From Diplolepis rosae (Eukaryota; Arthropoda; Insecta; Hymenoptera; Diplolepididae): a stretch of DNA of 64,000 nt. Location of the stretch: positions 12,399,501-12,463,500 of the forward strand of contig JAPYXD010000677.1 of the NCBI GenBank assembly GCA_030998225.1, read 5' to 3'. The notes under the pieces are model-generated. The model worked only from the letters and a program-made list of their open reading frames with translations, was not told where the DNA came from and did not search any database. Of the stretch, positions 13,601 through 24,409 are shown piece after piece (position 1 is the stretch's first letter; each line of letters begins with the position of its first letter). The translations under genes were made by a program, and so were the position numbers.

Positions 13601-14248
13601 CTTTGAATTGAATAAAGTTTTGTTGATTTAAAAAAATGTTCTTCAATGTAAACAAATCTATTTCTTTGGATAAAAGAAAAATTTTTAAAATTAACAAAAC
13701 TTTCTTTAATTCAAAGAAATTTTTTCTTTGACCGTTTATCAAAGAAACTGTTTTCTCAGTGTAAGAAAATAAATCGTCTCTCGAGGTGAATGAATATTTC
13801 ACTTATTATATATTTCATCGAAAAATAATGTGACGCAGTTTTAATTATCCAAATTTGAAATAATTTCCTTTTACACCTAATATTTCCTCGTACGCAAATT
13901 AAATTTTTTAAATGATATTTCGAATTAAGGAAAATCTAAAAATACCCATGTGGGCTATCAGTTTTAATCAAATTTATACAATATAATGTGAATTTTGCAG
14001 ATTACGCTTTAGCAGAAGATGACAAACTGCTTCACACGTTGCAAACAATGGGACGCCTTTCGAATAAAGCAGCTCGTCGAGTTTACGCAAATATACTTTT
14101 TCAACTTAAAACTCTAAATAAAGATACTTTGAAGACTTATATTGGTTTCCTTGTAGAATTTTTGCAAATCACGTATTATCTGGATGCAATCAACGGTAAA
14201 GTGCAAACAATTACGACTCAACCGAAGCAATCCAACAAGACTAACTGA
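10637..14248 (+). CDS. Lsd-2: Perilipin of the LSD-2 class, paralogue a, three coding exons
   Basis: Coding exons: 10637-10948, 12680-12926, 14001-14248, with GT-AG junctions, phases 0 and 1, and an open 268 aa frame. Exon 1 (aa 1-104) shows the PAT domain: LEIINRVLEIPTVELAL near the start, FVHWAFSTAETSLSNA, then VDHTLCLGLDKIEKKVPMV. Exon 2 carries a helical stretch ending in a DKLIDKYFPPTEEE motif. Exon 3 has an amphipathic helix segment (LSNKAARRVYANILFQLKT) and a short polar tail. By family knowledge it binds lipid droplets and protects stored triglyceride. Exon structure matches Plin2b; by eye the proteins are only about half identical, so the duplication is old. The start is the ATG at 10637, 16 nt after a splice acceptor. 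The symbol marks the family; a and b cannot be ranked as the orthologue. Confidence 0.88.
11278..11515 (-). repeat. tRNA-derived SINE copy in Plin2a intron 1
   Basis: A tRNA-like B-box (CTCGAATCCCGGCACAG, 11464-11480) sits in a segment that is repeated, more or less completely, at 19745-19910, 50015-50095 and 56405-56680. Copies share GACAATTTCAAACTC, GTGTCCTCG and CACAGAAAGATTT. At 11395-11425 and 11480-11512 the segment TTTCTGTGAAAAA.GA...CGCTTTCGACTGTG occurs inverted, forming a hairpin around the tRNA-like part. It is not a functional tRNA, because no complete cloverleaf can be drawn. The orientation call is tentative. Confidence 0.55.
12211..12544. mobile_element. Palindromic MITE with TTAA target duplication, GGCCATGGATCAACC family
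   Basis: A 334 bp near-palindrome with ends AGTCATGGATCAACCAGTAC and its complement is flanked by TTAA (12207-12210 and 12545-12548). Related elements are at 30411 (broken) and 32467-32753. TTAA duplication is the hallmark of piggyBac-type integration. There is no ORF, so it would need a transposase supplied elsewhere. Confidence 0.75.
13090..13537. mobile_element. Foldback MITE with CACTnAGAAAAAAG ends
   Basis: The left end (CACTAAGAAAAAAGATTTAA) and right end (TCAAATCTTTTTTCTGAGTG, 13517-13536) are inverted copies. The interior is a run of TTTGTTTGAATCAAAC-type palindromic words. It lies in intron 2 of Plin2a and has no coding potential. Confidence 0.6.
13540..13765. mobile_element. Second foldback MITE directly next to the first
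   Basis: An end near 13545 (GAAAACAGTTTCTTTGA) is inverted at 13740-13760 (TCAAAGAAACTGTTTTCTCA). The interior alternates TTTCTTTGA and TCAAAGAAA words. It shares the ..TGAGAAAA terminus with the element at 13090-13537 but has a different interior. Confidence 0.55.
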
Positions 14249-14785
14249 ACGTTCAAGACAAACAATGAGATTCTATAAAAAATATTTATCGCTTCTGGTA
14301 TTTATATCCGACATAATTTTTATTTTTTATGTCTACATACACTTTCTCTTCGTTTCCCCCGAGAAAAGAGAAAGAACCTATTATACTTCAAATGGTGTGA
14401 TTAGTTATGCACGGGAATTCTGTACAGAGATTAGGATAAAAAGAGATTTTCAAATAGTATTTTAGATTTATATGTGAATCTACTAAATATAGTTACATAT
14501 TTGAAATGAGAGTTTATTATGATTGAATGGCAAATGTTCGAATTTGTTAGGTTTGTGTTAAGTTTTTCGTGCATCTGTATGAGTGACTGTTTCCTACTGT
14601 AATTCACATTCATGTATTTTTGATTTCATTGCTGTTAAGTATAGTTATATATTTGTAACGTTGAGATTAAACTATTTTTTAAACTAAAATAGTTTTTCAT
14701 TTCTATCTTATGAAATCTCAATATCTTTAATCAGAAGAAATTTTTATTGCTATTGAAAATATGTGTTATTTAGAGAAATCCACAA

Positions 14786-15313
14786 ATTGGCCTAAAGTTT
14801 GTGACGTCTCGTGTGACGAATTTTTTTTTTCGTCGTATGACCTTTAAGACAACCAAAAAATATGCAGAATAGTACTTTTCGACAAAACAACATTTTTTTT
14901 GCAAAAAAAATTTTGAAGTTTGACCAAAGCAAGCCATTTATGGCCGAACTCGTCAAATTATCTCGTAAACTAAAAAAGAGACATATATATGGACTTCGTT
15001 TTTTGATTGCAGTCAGATGCTCAAATTTTGCTAATTTTGGTTCCGTTCCGCAAACCCAATTTTTAATTTATATCTTTCTTAATGTGACTGCAATCAAAAA
15101 CCGAAGGCCATATATATGTCTCTTTTTTAGTTTACGAGACAATTTGACGAGCTCGTCCATAAATGGCTTGCTTTGGTCAAACTTCAAAATTTTGTTTGCA
15201 AAAAAAATGTTGTTTTCGTCAAAAAGTACTATTTTGCATATTTTTGATTTTTTTGAAGATCATACGACGAAAAAAAAATTCGTCACACGAGACGTCACAA
15301 ACTTCAGCCCAAT
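14786..15313. mobile_element. 528 bp foldback element with GTGACGTCTCGTGTGACGAA arms
   Basis: Arms of about 230 bp (14786 to about 15025 and about 15075-15313) are close inverted copies. The outer 35 bp begin ATTGGsCTnAAGTTTGTGAC and the inner arm carries AAAAGAGACATATATATG. The loop is about 60-80 bp. The long ORF across it (14862-15368) lies in the hairpin and looks like no protein I know. Confidence 0.75.
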
Positions 15314-16084
15314 AATGCACAATTCACGTTACTTAATGCGTGAGATTCAATTCATGATAAAATTGTGAATTGACCATTGAGCAACATAATGTTGAACAAC
15401 GTGACTGAAAAACGAGTCATTATTCCAGTGAATAATAACGGAGACATATTTTGATCAGTATATATATAACAAGTTCCAACTATGTGACCCCCACGTCACT
15501 AACCAAGTTTATTCTACGCAGAAGCAGAAATGAAAACAGGAAAGTAACTATTAGAAGTGGAACCCTATACTTTATTTAGGTTCGAAAAAAGTTAGTTAAA
15601 TCGACTATTTCCTAATTTAAAAAAAAAATTGTATTCTACTTTTTCAAATTTTTTTTAGTGAAAGTGTGGAAAATTTTATTTCGAATAAAACGAATCATCA
15701 AAATTTTGAATTTTAATTTCAAGCTGAAATTTCCCACATTTTAATTATTTTAATTCAATAAAAAGTATTCTAAATGAGAAAAACTGAAGACGTTTTTAAA
15801 ACGTCTTTTATTTGGCGTTGAAAAGTTTTTCAAAAACGCATTTTTAAGACTTCTCTATACAGAACGTCTAAATTAGACGTTTAATTTTGAAAACCATTTT
15901 TCAAATCTCAGTATTTAGACGTTATCTAGACGCAATTTGCTATAGGAGGAATATTATTTTTATTGGCATTAATCTTTATAACTCCAAATGACTCCAAAAA
16001 CTATCCAGACATTTTTGATTAGAGTAAAAATAAAAATTGAAAATTTCATAATTTAAAGTGGATTTGGGAATCTTTATATTTTTT

Positions 16085-16281
16085 TGAAGAGTACGTCACT
16101 GGACCGGCATTCCCTTCCAGTTCTTCCAAATGTTGACTAGCAGCTTCTTACACTCGTGAGTCGTGAGATTTCAGTATTGCCTTTGCCTGTACGATTCCAC
16201 GATTCCAGTTAAAGTGAGTCAAAGAGTGAACGAACGTTACATCTTATCGATCTTCCTTTTAGAACATTTGAAAGAGAAAAC
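16085..16281 (+). promoter_or_regulatory. Candidate 5'UTR exon/promoter region of Plin2b
   Basis: A less AT-rich patch ends in a strong donor (GAAAAC|GTAAGT at 16282). The coding start of Plin2b at 17735 follows an acceptor (TATTTTCAG, ending 17729), so a non-coding first exon is required. The position mirrors that upstream of Plin2a. Confidence 0.35.
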
Positions 16282-17156
16282 GTAAGTAAACGTACATTCA
16301 CCTATCACAATTATTTATTAAATACAACGTATTAAATTACATAAGAGCGTAGATTGTTTCTAACGGAAATCATTCAAAAATTAAAAGAAGTTTGGTAGTC
16401 TAAAATCCGACTATTCAAAACCTCTTGTTGCGTCATTATCAACATATTTTTCTTCTAATTTTATCATTTTTGCATGTCATATGTAAAATACACATTTGTG
16501 TAATACTGGAATTCTATATCATTGAATACCTAGAATAGAATTTTCAGTTCAACAAATATTGTGAATATAGTTGGAATAAAACACAAATTTGAATTATAAA
16601 TATTCGTTACAGGAAAACATTAGCATTATTTCGTTGTTGATAGATATTACCTAATAAACAGTTGTAAATTATATTTAATTAGTGTCATGACATTCCCAAG
16701 AGGTAATGAGTAAAGTTTATTACAAACGTGAGAAAAAGTAGTAAGTTATCGTTGTAAACAACATTTTCTCGATTCTTCATAACTTGTGTACATTCGAGAA
16801 CAATATTTGAACCTTTATGGTAACAGTCATGCGCATCCAGAGATATCAAAATGTTTGTATGTCCCATTTTCTCAGTCATAAACAAAAACCTTTTCTCATA
16901 GAGAAAAGTGTATTATCACTAAATTTAGGGAGGTTAAGTGTCCGGAAGATTCCTCAAGGAGTGAAATTTCACCGTCACTTATGGCAGTTTATGGACATGA
17001 AGTCTTAAAATAATAAATCAAATGTAGACGATACCAATTTTATGGATTTTTCGTTTCTACGTATTTGTGCACAAAATATATAAAATGTTTTGAAATTAGG
17101 GAAATAGAGGAGATAAAATCATATCACTTTTTGGTTTTATATATTCTGGACGTAAA

Positions 17157-17220
17157 CATATACTAGCAGAACATATACTAGCAGAACATATACTAGTATA
17201 CATATACAACATATACTAGT
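17157..17220. repeat. Short tandem repeat, 15-mer ACATATACTAGCAGA
   Basis: The unit ACATATACTAGCAGA and degenerate forms occur about four times in a row upstream of Plin2b. Confidence 0.7.
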
Positions 17221-17734
17221 TAAAACTAGACTAAGTTGTTCACATGCTGTCCATTTTACAGATTATAAAATTAAATTTCAAAACTGATTATCAGGGACGA
17301 GTCAGATTGGAAGATCTACTAAGACTTCCGGAGCAAAGTCTAATTTTAATGATTCATATGCAAGTGACATTTACATTTTATAACAATTCACATTTGTTGC
17401 CAATATTTTTATTTTTATCATGATATTAAATTTTATCAATGATAACCACTTGCGTCATGAAGTCTAAAAATAAACTATATGTACTTCTGAGTATGATAAA
17501 ATAAAAGGAATTTTGATTTTCACTAGCATCAGCTAGGGCAAAGTCGAATTCGTAATTAAGAGAAAATATGCTTCATTAATAATTCGTTACATAATTACAT
17601 TTATGATGATCAGTTCAAATTCCAATTTTAAAGAAGGTGTATTCTTAGAAAGCATCTAGAGATTGGTGTTATTAATGAGAAAGTGATATCTAGGACAAAA
17701 TTAATTCTAATTAAAATAAATATTTTCAGATAAA

Positions 17735-20700
17735 ATGGCATCATCATTTCAAGCTACAACTTCACCGACCGATAATGGAAGTCCTCACTTAGAGGTAATA
17801 GATCGCGTGAAGAACATCCCTGTGATTCATTCTGCCATTGAGAAAACGGGATCGACTTACAACTACTTAAAGGATTCTAATCATTTGATTAATTGGGCCC
17901 TGAGCTATGCAGAAGCTGGACTTCATTATGCCACTGCTGCAGCAGCACCAATTACTACACCTTTGGCAAAAAAGTTTGAAGGTCAAATCAGTGCTGTCGA
18001 TCATAAATTATGCGAGGGCCTTGATATTGTTGAAAAAAAAGTACCAATCGTAAAACAACCACCTCAACAGGTATTAAATTTGTTAAAATATTTCCTGATA
18101 ATAAACTGCCGTTTTTCATGACTATGTCTTTATTTAGGGTGGCCGCTGGACCGGGAAAACCGGGAAATGATCGGCAATTTTTTTGTTGACCGGGAATATT
18201 TTTTAATTTTTAGTAAAAAACGATTTTAATTTTTTTTTAATGTCTTACATAAAGTGGTTTACTTATATATTATATTATGCATTTCGAAATTCCCTCTTTA
18301 TTTGTTTAAAACATTAAAAACACATTGCATTAATTGTTATTCATTGGAAACTATTTTCTTAATGACCGGAAAAATTTTTTCGATGACCGTGAAATGAGCG
18401 GGAATTATTTTTGTCGATGAAAACGGTCACCCTGTTATTTCAAGGTCAAAAGTGCAATAAAAAAATTGCATCAAGTGGAAAATTTGAGTGAATATTAGTC
18501 TTTGTGCGTTTGTAAACACTTATGGGTTTTGCAACATTACGCTGTTAGAAAACATTTTATTGGAGCTGAAATATAATAATAATAATGAATATTGATTCAT
18601 ATCTAATAATAATAACAATATAATTGATAGCATTGAGTTCTATTAAACAATGAGTAACTGAAGAAACAAATTTCAGATAATAAAGTATTTTCATTGCAGA
18701 TTTATGACGCAGCAAAAGAAGTAATGAGCACCTCTTTGCAACCAACTGTTGAAAGGCTCATGGCTGCGAAACAATCTGCAACTCAACAAGCTACTTCACT
18801 CAAAGAAATTAGCATTAATAAAGCTAATGAAATTCTTAGCACTCGTTATGGGGCTTTGGCAGTTCAAGGAGTTGACAACACGAGTGATCTTGTAAACAAA
18901 TTGTTGGATCATTATTTTCCTCCAGTGCCTGGCGAAGAATCCCAACCAGGTAAATTAACAGAAATTAAATAAATATTGTTAAAAAATTCGGAATATTAAA
19001 AAAAAAACGTTTCTAGAGGTAGCTTAAGGGCATTTGATACTCAGGAAATTAGAAAATTTTATTAATTTTAGGTTTCTACATGTTTGTGAATTGTTGTTTA
19101 GCTTCCTTTTGATTTATATGATTCTGTTTCTAGCTTCCTTTTATAATATGTCCATAAATTAATGATTTTAATGTAAAGAAACTGACCCAATGCCAATACA
19201 AAGATAATTAAACGAATTATTTTTTATGACAAAAAGTTAAAACTTTCGAAAAATAATACTCCTAATAATGCTTTTTGTAATAGAATTTTTTCAACCTGTC
19301 GTTTCCTACCAACTTTTCAAAAATGATTGAGTTATCATAAATCATGGCTTATTTTCTCAACGAAAATATTCTCTACAACTCTACTGTTTCCTATTTTGAA
19401 AGTAAATTTTTCAGTGACTTAAATCGTTAAAAAAAATTTTTAACAGAATTTCTGTTCATTTTTTCTAATAACTATATTTGAAGGTTATTTACTTATTTTA
19501 AAAATTGAAAGCATTAATTTTGAAAATGTGCACCCTTCTATTTAATTTTCGAAAACTTGTGCGAAATGAAGAAACATTATCAAAAAATAATATAATTTAA
19601 GTAAATATCCAGTATTTAAATTGATTTTTTTTCTTTAAACTTAAGTCCATGCAAAATGAAATATCAAGTTCAAATTTGCGAAATTAAAAAAGGCACTACG
19701 GAAGGTCTGTTAATTCTTAGATTTTTATAATTATAGAAAAAAATTAATTAGTTAAGTTTGAGATTTCTGCCACTGCCTACATTATGGGAGAATCACTAGT
19801 CGCGTATTAGACAAGATAAGTTGCCGACAGGTGTCCTCGTAGACAATTTCAAACTCTTATATCGCAAATAAGTCGAAAGCGTCTTTTTCTCCACAGAAAG
19901 ATTTTAAATTCTTTAAATAGAAAAAAATATTTTAAAAACAATTATTTTCGTAATTATGACAATATGAGTTGACAGGCCTACCGCAGTGCCTTTTCTATCA
20001 TTTTTTTCTTTCTCTCTTTTATTTCTTTAATTTCGTAAATTTTTAACTCGAAATTTCATTTTGTATGGACATGAGGTTACAGGCAAAAAATTAATTTACG
20101 GCCTCAGTTTCGATTTCCATTTGATTTTCATATTTTTTCCGTGGTCATAGGGTGCATTTTTCGATCAAATAATCTATATCTACACGTAGAGAAACGAGGG
20201 GCTCTTTACTCTCATTTGAATTATTTTTAAGTTACTTGAATTTTCTTTGCATTCCGATCTGCTCAAGTATATCAGAGTCAATAAAATTATTTGTCATTTA
20301 CTCGAATATTAATATATATTCGTTAACGAATGTATGACAATAGAGGAGGATGAAAAACTGTTATGAACCGTCGAGTCATATGAAACTGACGTTTTAAATA
20401 ACAAATTTAGTAAAACAGGAATTAAAGAACCATACATTTGCAATGCTCTGTATCGATTTCATATTTGTGAAAATGTAACATTAGATGTTATGCATGATTT
20501 ATCAGAAGGCGTTGCAGTTTACACGATAAGTAAAGTTTTAAAAGCTTTGATTGATACAAAAATAATAACTCTTGCTACAAGAATATATATACAAGTAATA
20601 GAATTGAAAGTTTTGCTTACGCTAACCTTGCCAAAAAAACAAACCAAGACCTTTATTTTTCACACAAGAAAAAGGAGGCAAAAAACTTAAGGTGAAACAA

Positions 20701-21542
20701 TCATGTCCAAAATGCTATGTTTGTCACGATACTTAGGCTTGATGAATGTACTTACAGTTCTGAACGTTCATTGAACGATGGGAAATATTTTCTTTGAAAA
20801 CCAAAAATGCATTTTCTGATTCATTGTGCTAGAGTCATGCTTTCGAACGGTCCAGCATGTCATTATTTATTCATAAAATTTGAAATAAAAAATAAAAAAT
20901 TGAATGAAATCACAACTTCAACCACAAATAACGTTAATTTGCCATTTACTTTATCAATGAAACATCAATTGCAATTATGTTACATTGACAATTTTTGTTA
21001 ACCGAATTTGCAAGGAGATATTATTATTGAGTCGGTAAAAGACGATAATGCGTTTACAGATTTGCCACAAATTGTTCCGGAAATGGACAAAAACGCATCT
21101 GTCAAAACTTTGAAAGATGTGCTTGCAAAACCAGACATTCTCATTGTTGTTAATCTTCTTCCTAGGTTGGCACCTTGTTTATATATTTAAAAAAACGACC
21201 AAGAATTGATTTTTTGTAGATATGATTTTTAATTATATAAGGATTGTAAAACACTTCCGTTATATTATTTTATCATGTAATTGAGCCAATTTTTCCATCA
21301 ATGTGCCACTTTTTAAATAATAAATTATATTGAGTTTAGAAATTTGTGTTACATTTTGTTTCCAACATTTATAGGAAATTAATTGACACATTAGTAAAAT
21401 TATAGGCATTTCAGATGTTTTTCATTTCTTTTGTACGTGTCAATTAGTTTTATGAAATTTTTTAAGACGTGAATTACATTTGTCATATCACTGATATTTT
21501 GCAAAATAGTATATTATATCATAACATTGATTATTTTTATAT

Positions 21543-21589
<47 letters not shown>

Positions 21590-22021
21590 TTCATATTAGC
21601 GAGGATATCCCTACCATTGAAAACCATTTGAAGGATGACATCCATTATACACGTATAGAGATACAGTCTTCGATCAGCCCTCGATAAAATAGAACTCATT
21701 ATAGAATTAATACATTTTTCGAGTTGTAATTTAAATTTTGACAATTATTACATGATTGCAGCTCCAGTTTCTGCCGATGAAAACAAAGTGCTCCATGCCG
21801 TTCAGACTATTGGCCAACTATCGACAAAGACAGCAAATCGAGTTTACCATTCAGTTTCTGCCCAGTTGAAAACTGTGAAAAAGGAAGATGTGTCCACATA
21901 TATTTCAAATGTCGTCTCGATTCTTCATCTCACGCATTTCCTGAACCTTGGCCAAAAAGATGAAACTAATTCCGAAAATGGTACATCCAGCAGTTCAGAA
22001 AAGAAAAATACCGAAAAGTAA
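17735..22021 (+). CDS. Lsd-2: Perilipin of the LSD-2 class, paralogue b, three coding exons
   Basis: Coding exons: 17735-18070, 18700-18949, 21762-22021, GT-AG junctions, phases 0 and 1, giving an open 281 aa frame. Exon 1 (aa 1-112) is a clear PAT domain with LEVIDRVKNIPVIHSAIEK, LINWALSYAEAGLHYA and LDIVEKKVPIVKQPPQQ. Exon 2 is helical with alanine-rich repeats and ends in LDHYFPPVPGEE. Exon 3 has a helix (LSTKTANRVYHSVSAQLKT) and a serine/lysine-rich tail. Expected role, from the family, is lipid-droplet coating and control of stored fat. It reads closer to the usual LSD-2 pattern than paralogue a. Intron 2 (2.8 kb) contains several transposon fossils. A polyadenylation signal lies at 22638. 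The start ATG is six bases after a splice acceptor. Confidence 0.9.
18136..18433. mobile_element. MITE with AGGGTGrCCG ends
   Basis: AGGGTGGCCG at the left and CGGTCACCCT at the right are inverted copies, about 298 bp apart. The interior repeats GACCGGGAA-type words. It lies in intron 1 of Plin2b. A possible relative with a GGTCACCCT end is near 62880. Confidence 0.55.
19024..19440. repeat. Fragments of two dispersed repeat families in Plin2b intron 2
   Basis: At 19026-19100 the text CTTAAGGGCATTTGATACT followed by TAGGTTTCTACATGTTTGTG matches the left end of the TTAA-flanked element at 58730. At about 19200-19440 the sequence matches one arm of the foldback at 962-1495, including GAAAATATTCTCTACAACTC. 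Confidence 0.5.
19745..19910. repeat. SINE fragment in Plin2b intron 2
   Basis: GACAGGTGTCCTCGTAGACA and the downstream AAGTCGAAAGCGTC..CACAGAAAGATTT match the SINE at 11278-11515. The tRNA-like B-box part is missing from this copy. Confidence 0.5.
20400..21190 (+). pseudogene. Fossil of a transposon-derived protein
   Basis: A broken reading frame includes VTLDVMHDLSEGVAVYTISK (about 20480-20539). After stops and a shift comes LSNGPACHYLFIKFEIKNKK (about 20840-20900), then SMKHQLQLCY. This MHDxxEGV ... FExKxKxxK arrangement occurs in transposase-like proteins common in insect genomes; I recall the pattern but cannot name the superfamily. Several stops and at least one frameshift separate the pieces. 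It lies in intron 2 of Plin2b and is not part of the host mRNA. Confidence 0.45.
21547..21589. repeat. (AT)n microsatellite
   Basis: About 20 TA units in Plin2b intron 2. The small ORFs rich in IY across it are repeat artefacts. Confidence 0.95.
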
Positions 22022-22637
22022 TTGCATCTAAGAGAAATTTTACAAATAATTAAAGTATGTATTAAAATCTTGTCCTTATGAAAAAGACTATGCTGTTTGC
22101 CAATTAGAGAAGAGAGAATGTTTTTACTCAAACTTTTATATCTGCATTTATACAAATGTCCATTAAATTTAATATTTTATAACTTAATGACATTTAAAAT
22201 TTGTCTTTGGACTTGATGAAAAGGATTTTCAAGAAAATTGTCTAAAAAATTATACAGATTACAATTGAAATATGCTCATGATAACATCAGCGAATGAAAA
22301 AAATTATTGCTATTCACTTATTTGTTATTAATTTTCGGTTAGACAAATATAATGTTCGAATATCAGTAAATTGTTTCTTTACCTAATTTCTCTTGAAATT
22401 TGTAAAATGTTGACCAATGGTGGTTTTAATATATATCAAGGTATCATATCAGCCAATGTCAATTTTTATATTTTTGAATTCAGAAAAATTGTTTAAATTA
22501 AAACTCTTTTTAACTTACTTCGGATTGAATCTTCCCATATCACGAGTTTTAATAAATTTGTATTTTATCTAATTTGTATTGGAAAAGTAATTTGATAAAA
22601 TATTTGTAAATATCGTATGTAAGAAAATATATCGCAT

Positions 22638-22643
22638 AATAAA
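22638..22643 (+). terminator. Candidate polyadenylation signal of Plin2b
   Basis: AATAAA, 617 bp past the stop codon at 22021. No better-placed canonical signal was seen between. Confidence 0.4.
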
Positions 22644-22848
22644 TATATTCATTTTGTAAAGCTAAATGACTGAGGAAGAATTTAATTCCTTTTTAGTATA
22701 GTTGTTGGAACCGGGAAATAATCATTTACAAATAATTGTCTAGGAAATATTCAGACCATTTTGAGGATATAAATTTTTTATACATTTTTTAGCTTAGCAT
22801 AGGAATATCATTCTGAAATAAAAGATAATTTAATGAAGTCTAGTTCGA

Positions 22849-24400
22849 GGGGCCGTTGACTGGAAGAATCAATGATTTTTCGATACTTATCGATTCAGAA
22901 TCAGTGACTCCTCGAAAGATTTTTCAGAATCATATGGGGAATCAGCTGGATTGAGTAAAATCTTAGAGATTGATTCTGAAAGTTTAAAAGCCGCGTTCAT
23001 CAGTAAGATTCAGAAGAATCTCCGGGAATCGTTCAGAATCGACAAGAATCACTCGGAATCGCTACGATCCGTGCACGCTCGAGCGAGTCAGCTCGAGTTA
23101 GCTTGAGATCATCAGATCACTTGAGATCAACGCGTTAAAACTTGTTTAATGCGCAGTCTCGCGCGCAGGCTACACATGGAGCTATTAAGCTGTATTGGTT
23201 CTCAGCTGACATCACCGGTGTAGGCACATTACTGGACTATAACTTCATTTTGAATTGCAAGCTATGAGATAAGTTTTTGATTTCTATGATAATCCTTATT
23301 TTAATTATCTCCTATATTATAATCTTTTACAGAAATTTTGAATTAATCTTTGATTTTATGGCACTGAAGAGGGCCCCCATATGTGGCCGAAACGTGTCTT
23401 TTTTTTGTGCGTATTTTTATATCTAATGGTGATAATTTTAATCGAAGAAAATAAAAAGAATCTGACCCTATGCCAAAATAACGAGAAATGAACAAAAATT
23501 CTATGAATTTTGGGTCAATATAATAGCAGACATGTTATCAAACATGTCCCTATTGAAAAACTTGACTTCAAAAACCATGTCAAAAACAACATGAAAAAAG
23601 ATGTCAAAAACATGATAAAGAATGACGTAAAAAATTACGTCAAAAAGAACATAAAAAACGTTGTCATGAATTGGGACAGTTTTTGACATCATTTTTGACA
23701 TCGTTTTTGACTTCACTTTGACCTAATTTGTTTTAAATACAAGCAGGACCGTAAACATTTTTACCACTTTTGCACGAACGTACTATTTATTATGACTATA
23801 AGTTGAATATTAAGGAATGTTAAGGAGACTTGTGATTGCGGAAAATAAATACTTCCATACCTTTTAACTGTAAACTTATTTTATTTAATATTTGAACTTT
23901 ATAAAAACTATATCAGTGCATAATAAAAAATTAGGTCAAATATTAAGTCAAAAGCGATGTCAAAAACGACGTCAAAAACTGTCCCAATTCATGACAACGT
24001 TTTTGCTGTTCTTTTTGACGTAATTTTTTACGTCATTCTTTATCACGTTTTTGACAACTTTTTTCATGTTGTTTTTGACATGGTTTTTGAAGTCAAGTTT
24101 TTCAATAGGGGTCCCTTTAAAATGTAATATTTTTGTTTGGAAAACAATTGAGGATATCAATCAATTAAGGATCAACAAAGAATCAGCTGGACTCAGGCGG
24201 AATCAATCGTAATGATCCAACTCAATGCGCGCAACTGTCGAAATGATCCCTGTGCTTCTTCTAAGGTTGGATTCGATTCTTTTCTTTTCTAATTATCAGA
24301 ATCAAACGGGATCATGCTTCAAGTGTGGAATCACATGAATCGTGAGCTAGTTTACGTAATATTTATGCTCACGTAGAATCCCTTTTGAGTGAACGGCCCC
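22849..24400. mobile_element. 1.55 kb element with GGGGCCGTTsACT terminal repeats
   Basis: GGGGCCGTTGACT (22849-22861) and AGTGAACGGCCCC (24388-24400) are inverted with one mismatch. Both subterminal regions are rich in short GAATC/GATTC words, a subterminal-repeat style seen in cut-and-paste transposons. Nested inside are a Penelope-like end (about 23340-23480) and a foldback (23552-24112). No transposase ORF is present and no target duplication was identified. Confidence 0.5.
23552..24112. repeat. Foldback built from TGTCAAAAACGACGTCA-type units
   Basis: Arms at about 23552-23725 and 23932-24112 are close inverted copies (for example CCTATTGAAAAACTTGACTT versus its complement at 24082-24101). 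Each arm is a minisatellite of (G)TCAAAAA.(A/G)TGTCAAAAA units. Opposite-strand ORFs here are repeat artefacts. Confidence 0.65.
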
Positions 24401-24409
24401 TTATTTTTT

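Noticed and set aside
14862..15368. 168-codon ORF
   Set aside because: It spans a near-perfect foldback, contains poly-F/K low-complexity runs, and matches no protein pattern I know.
23501..24160. ORFs rich in KN/VF repeats on the minus strand
   Set aside because: They translate the TGTCAAAAACG minisatellite of a foldback.
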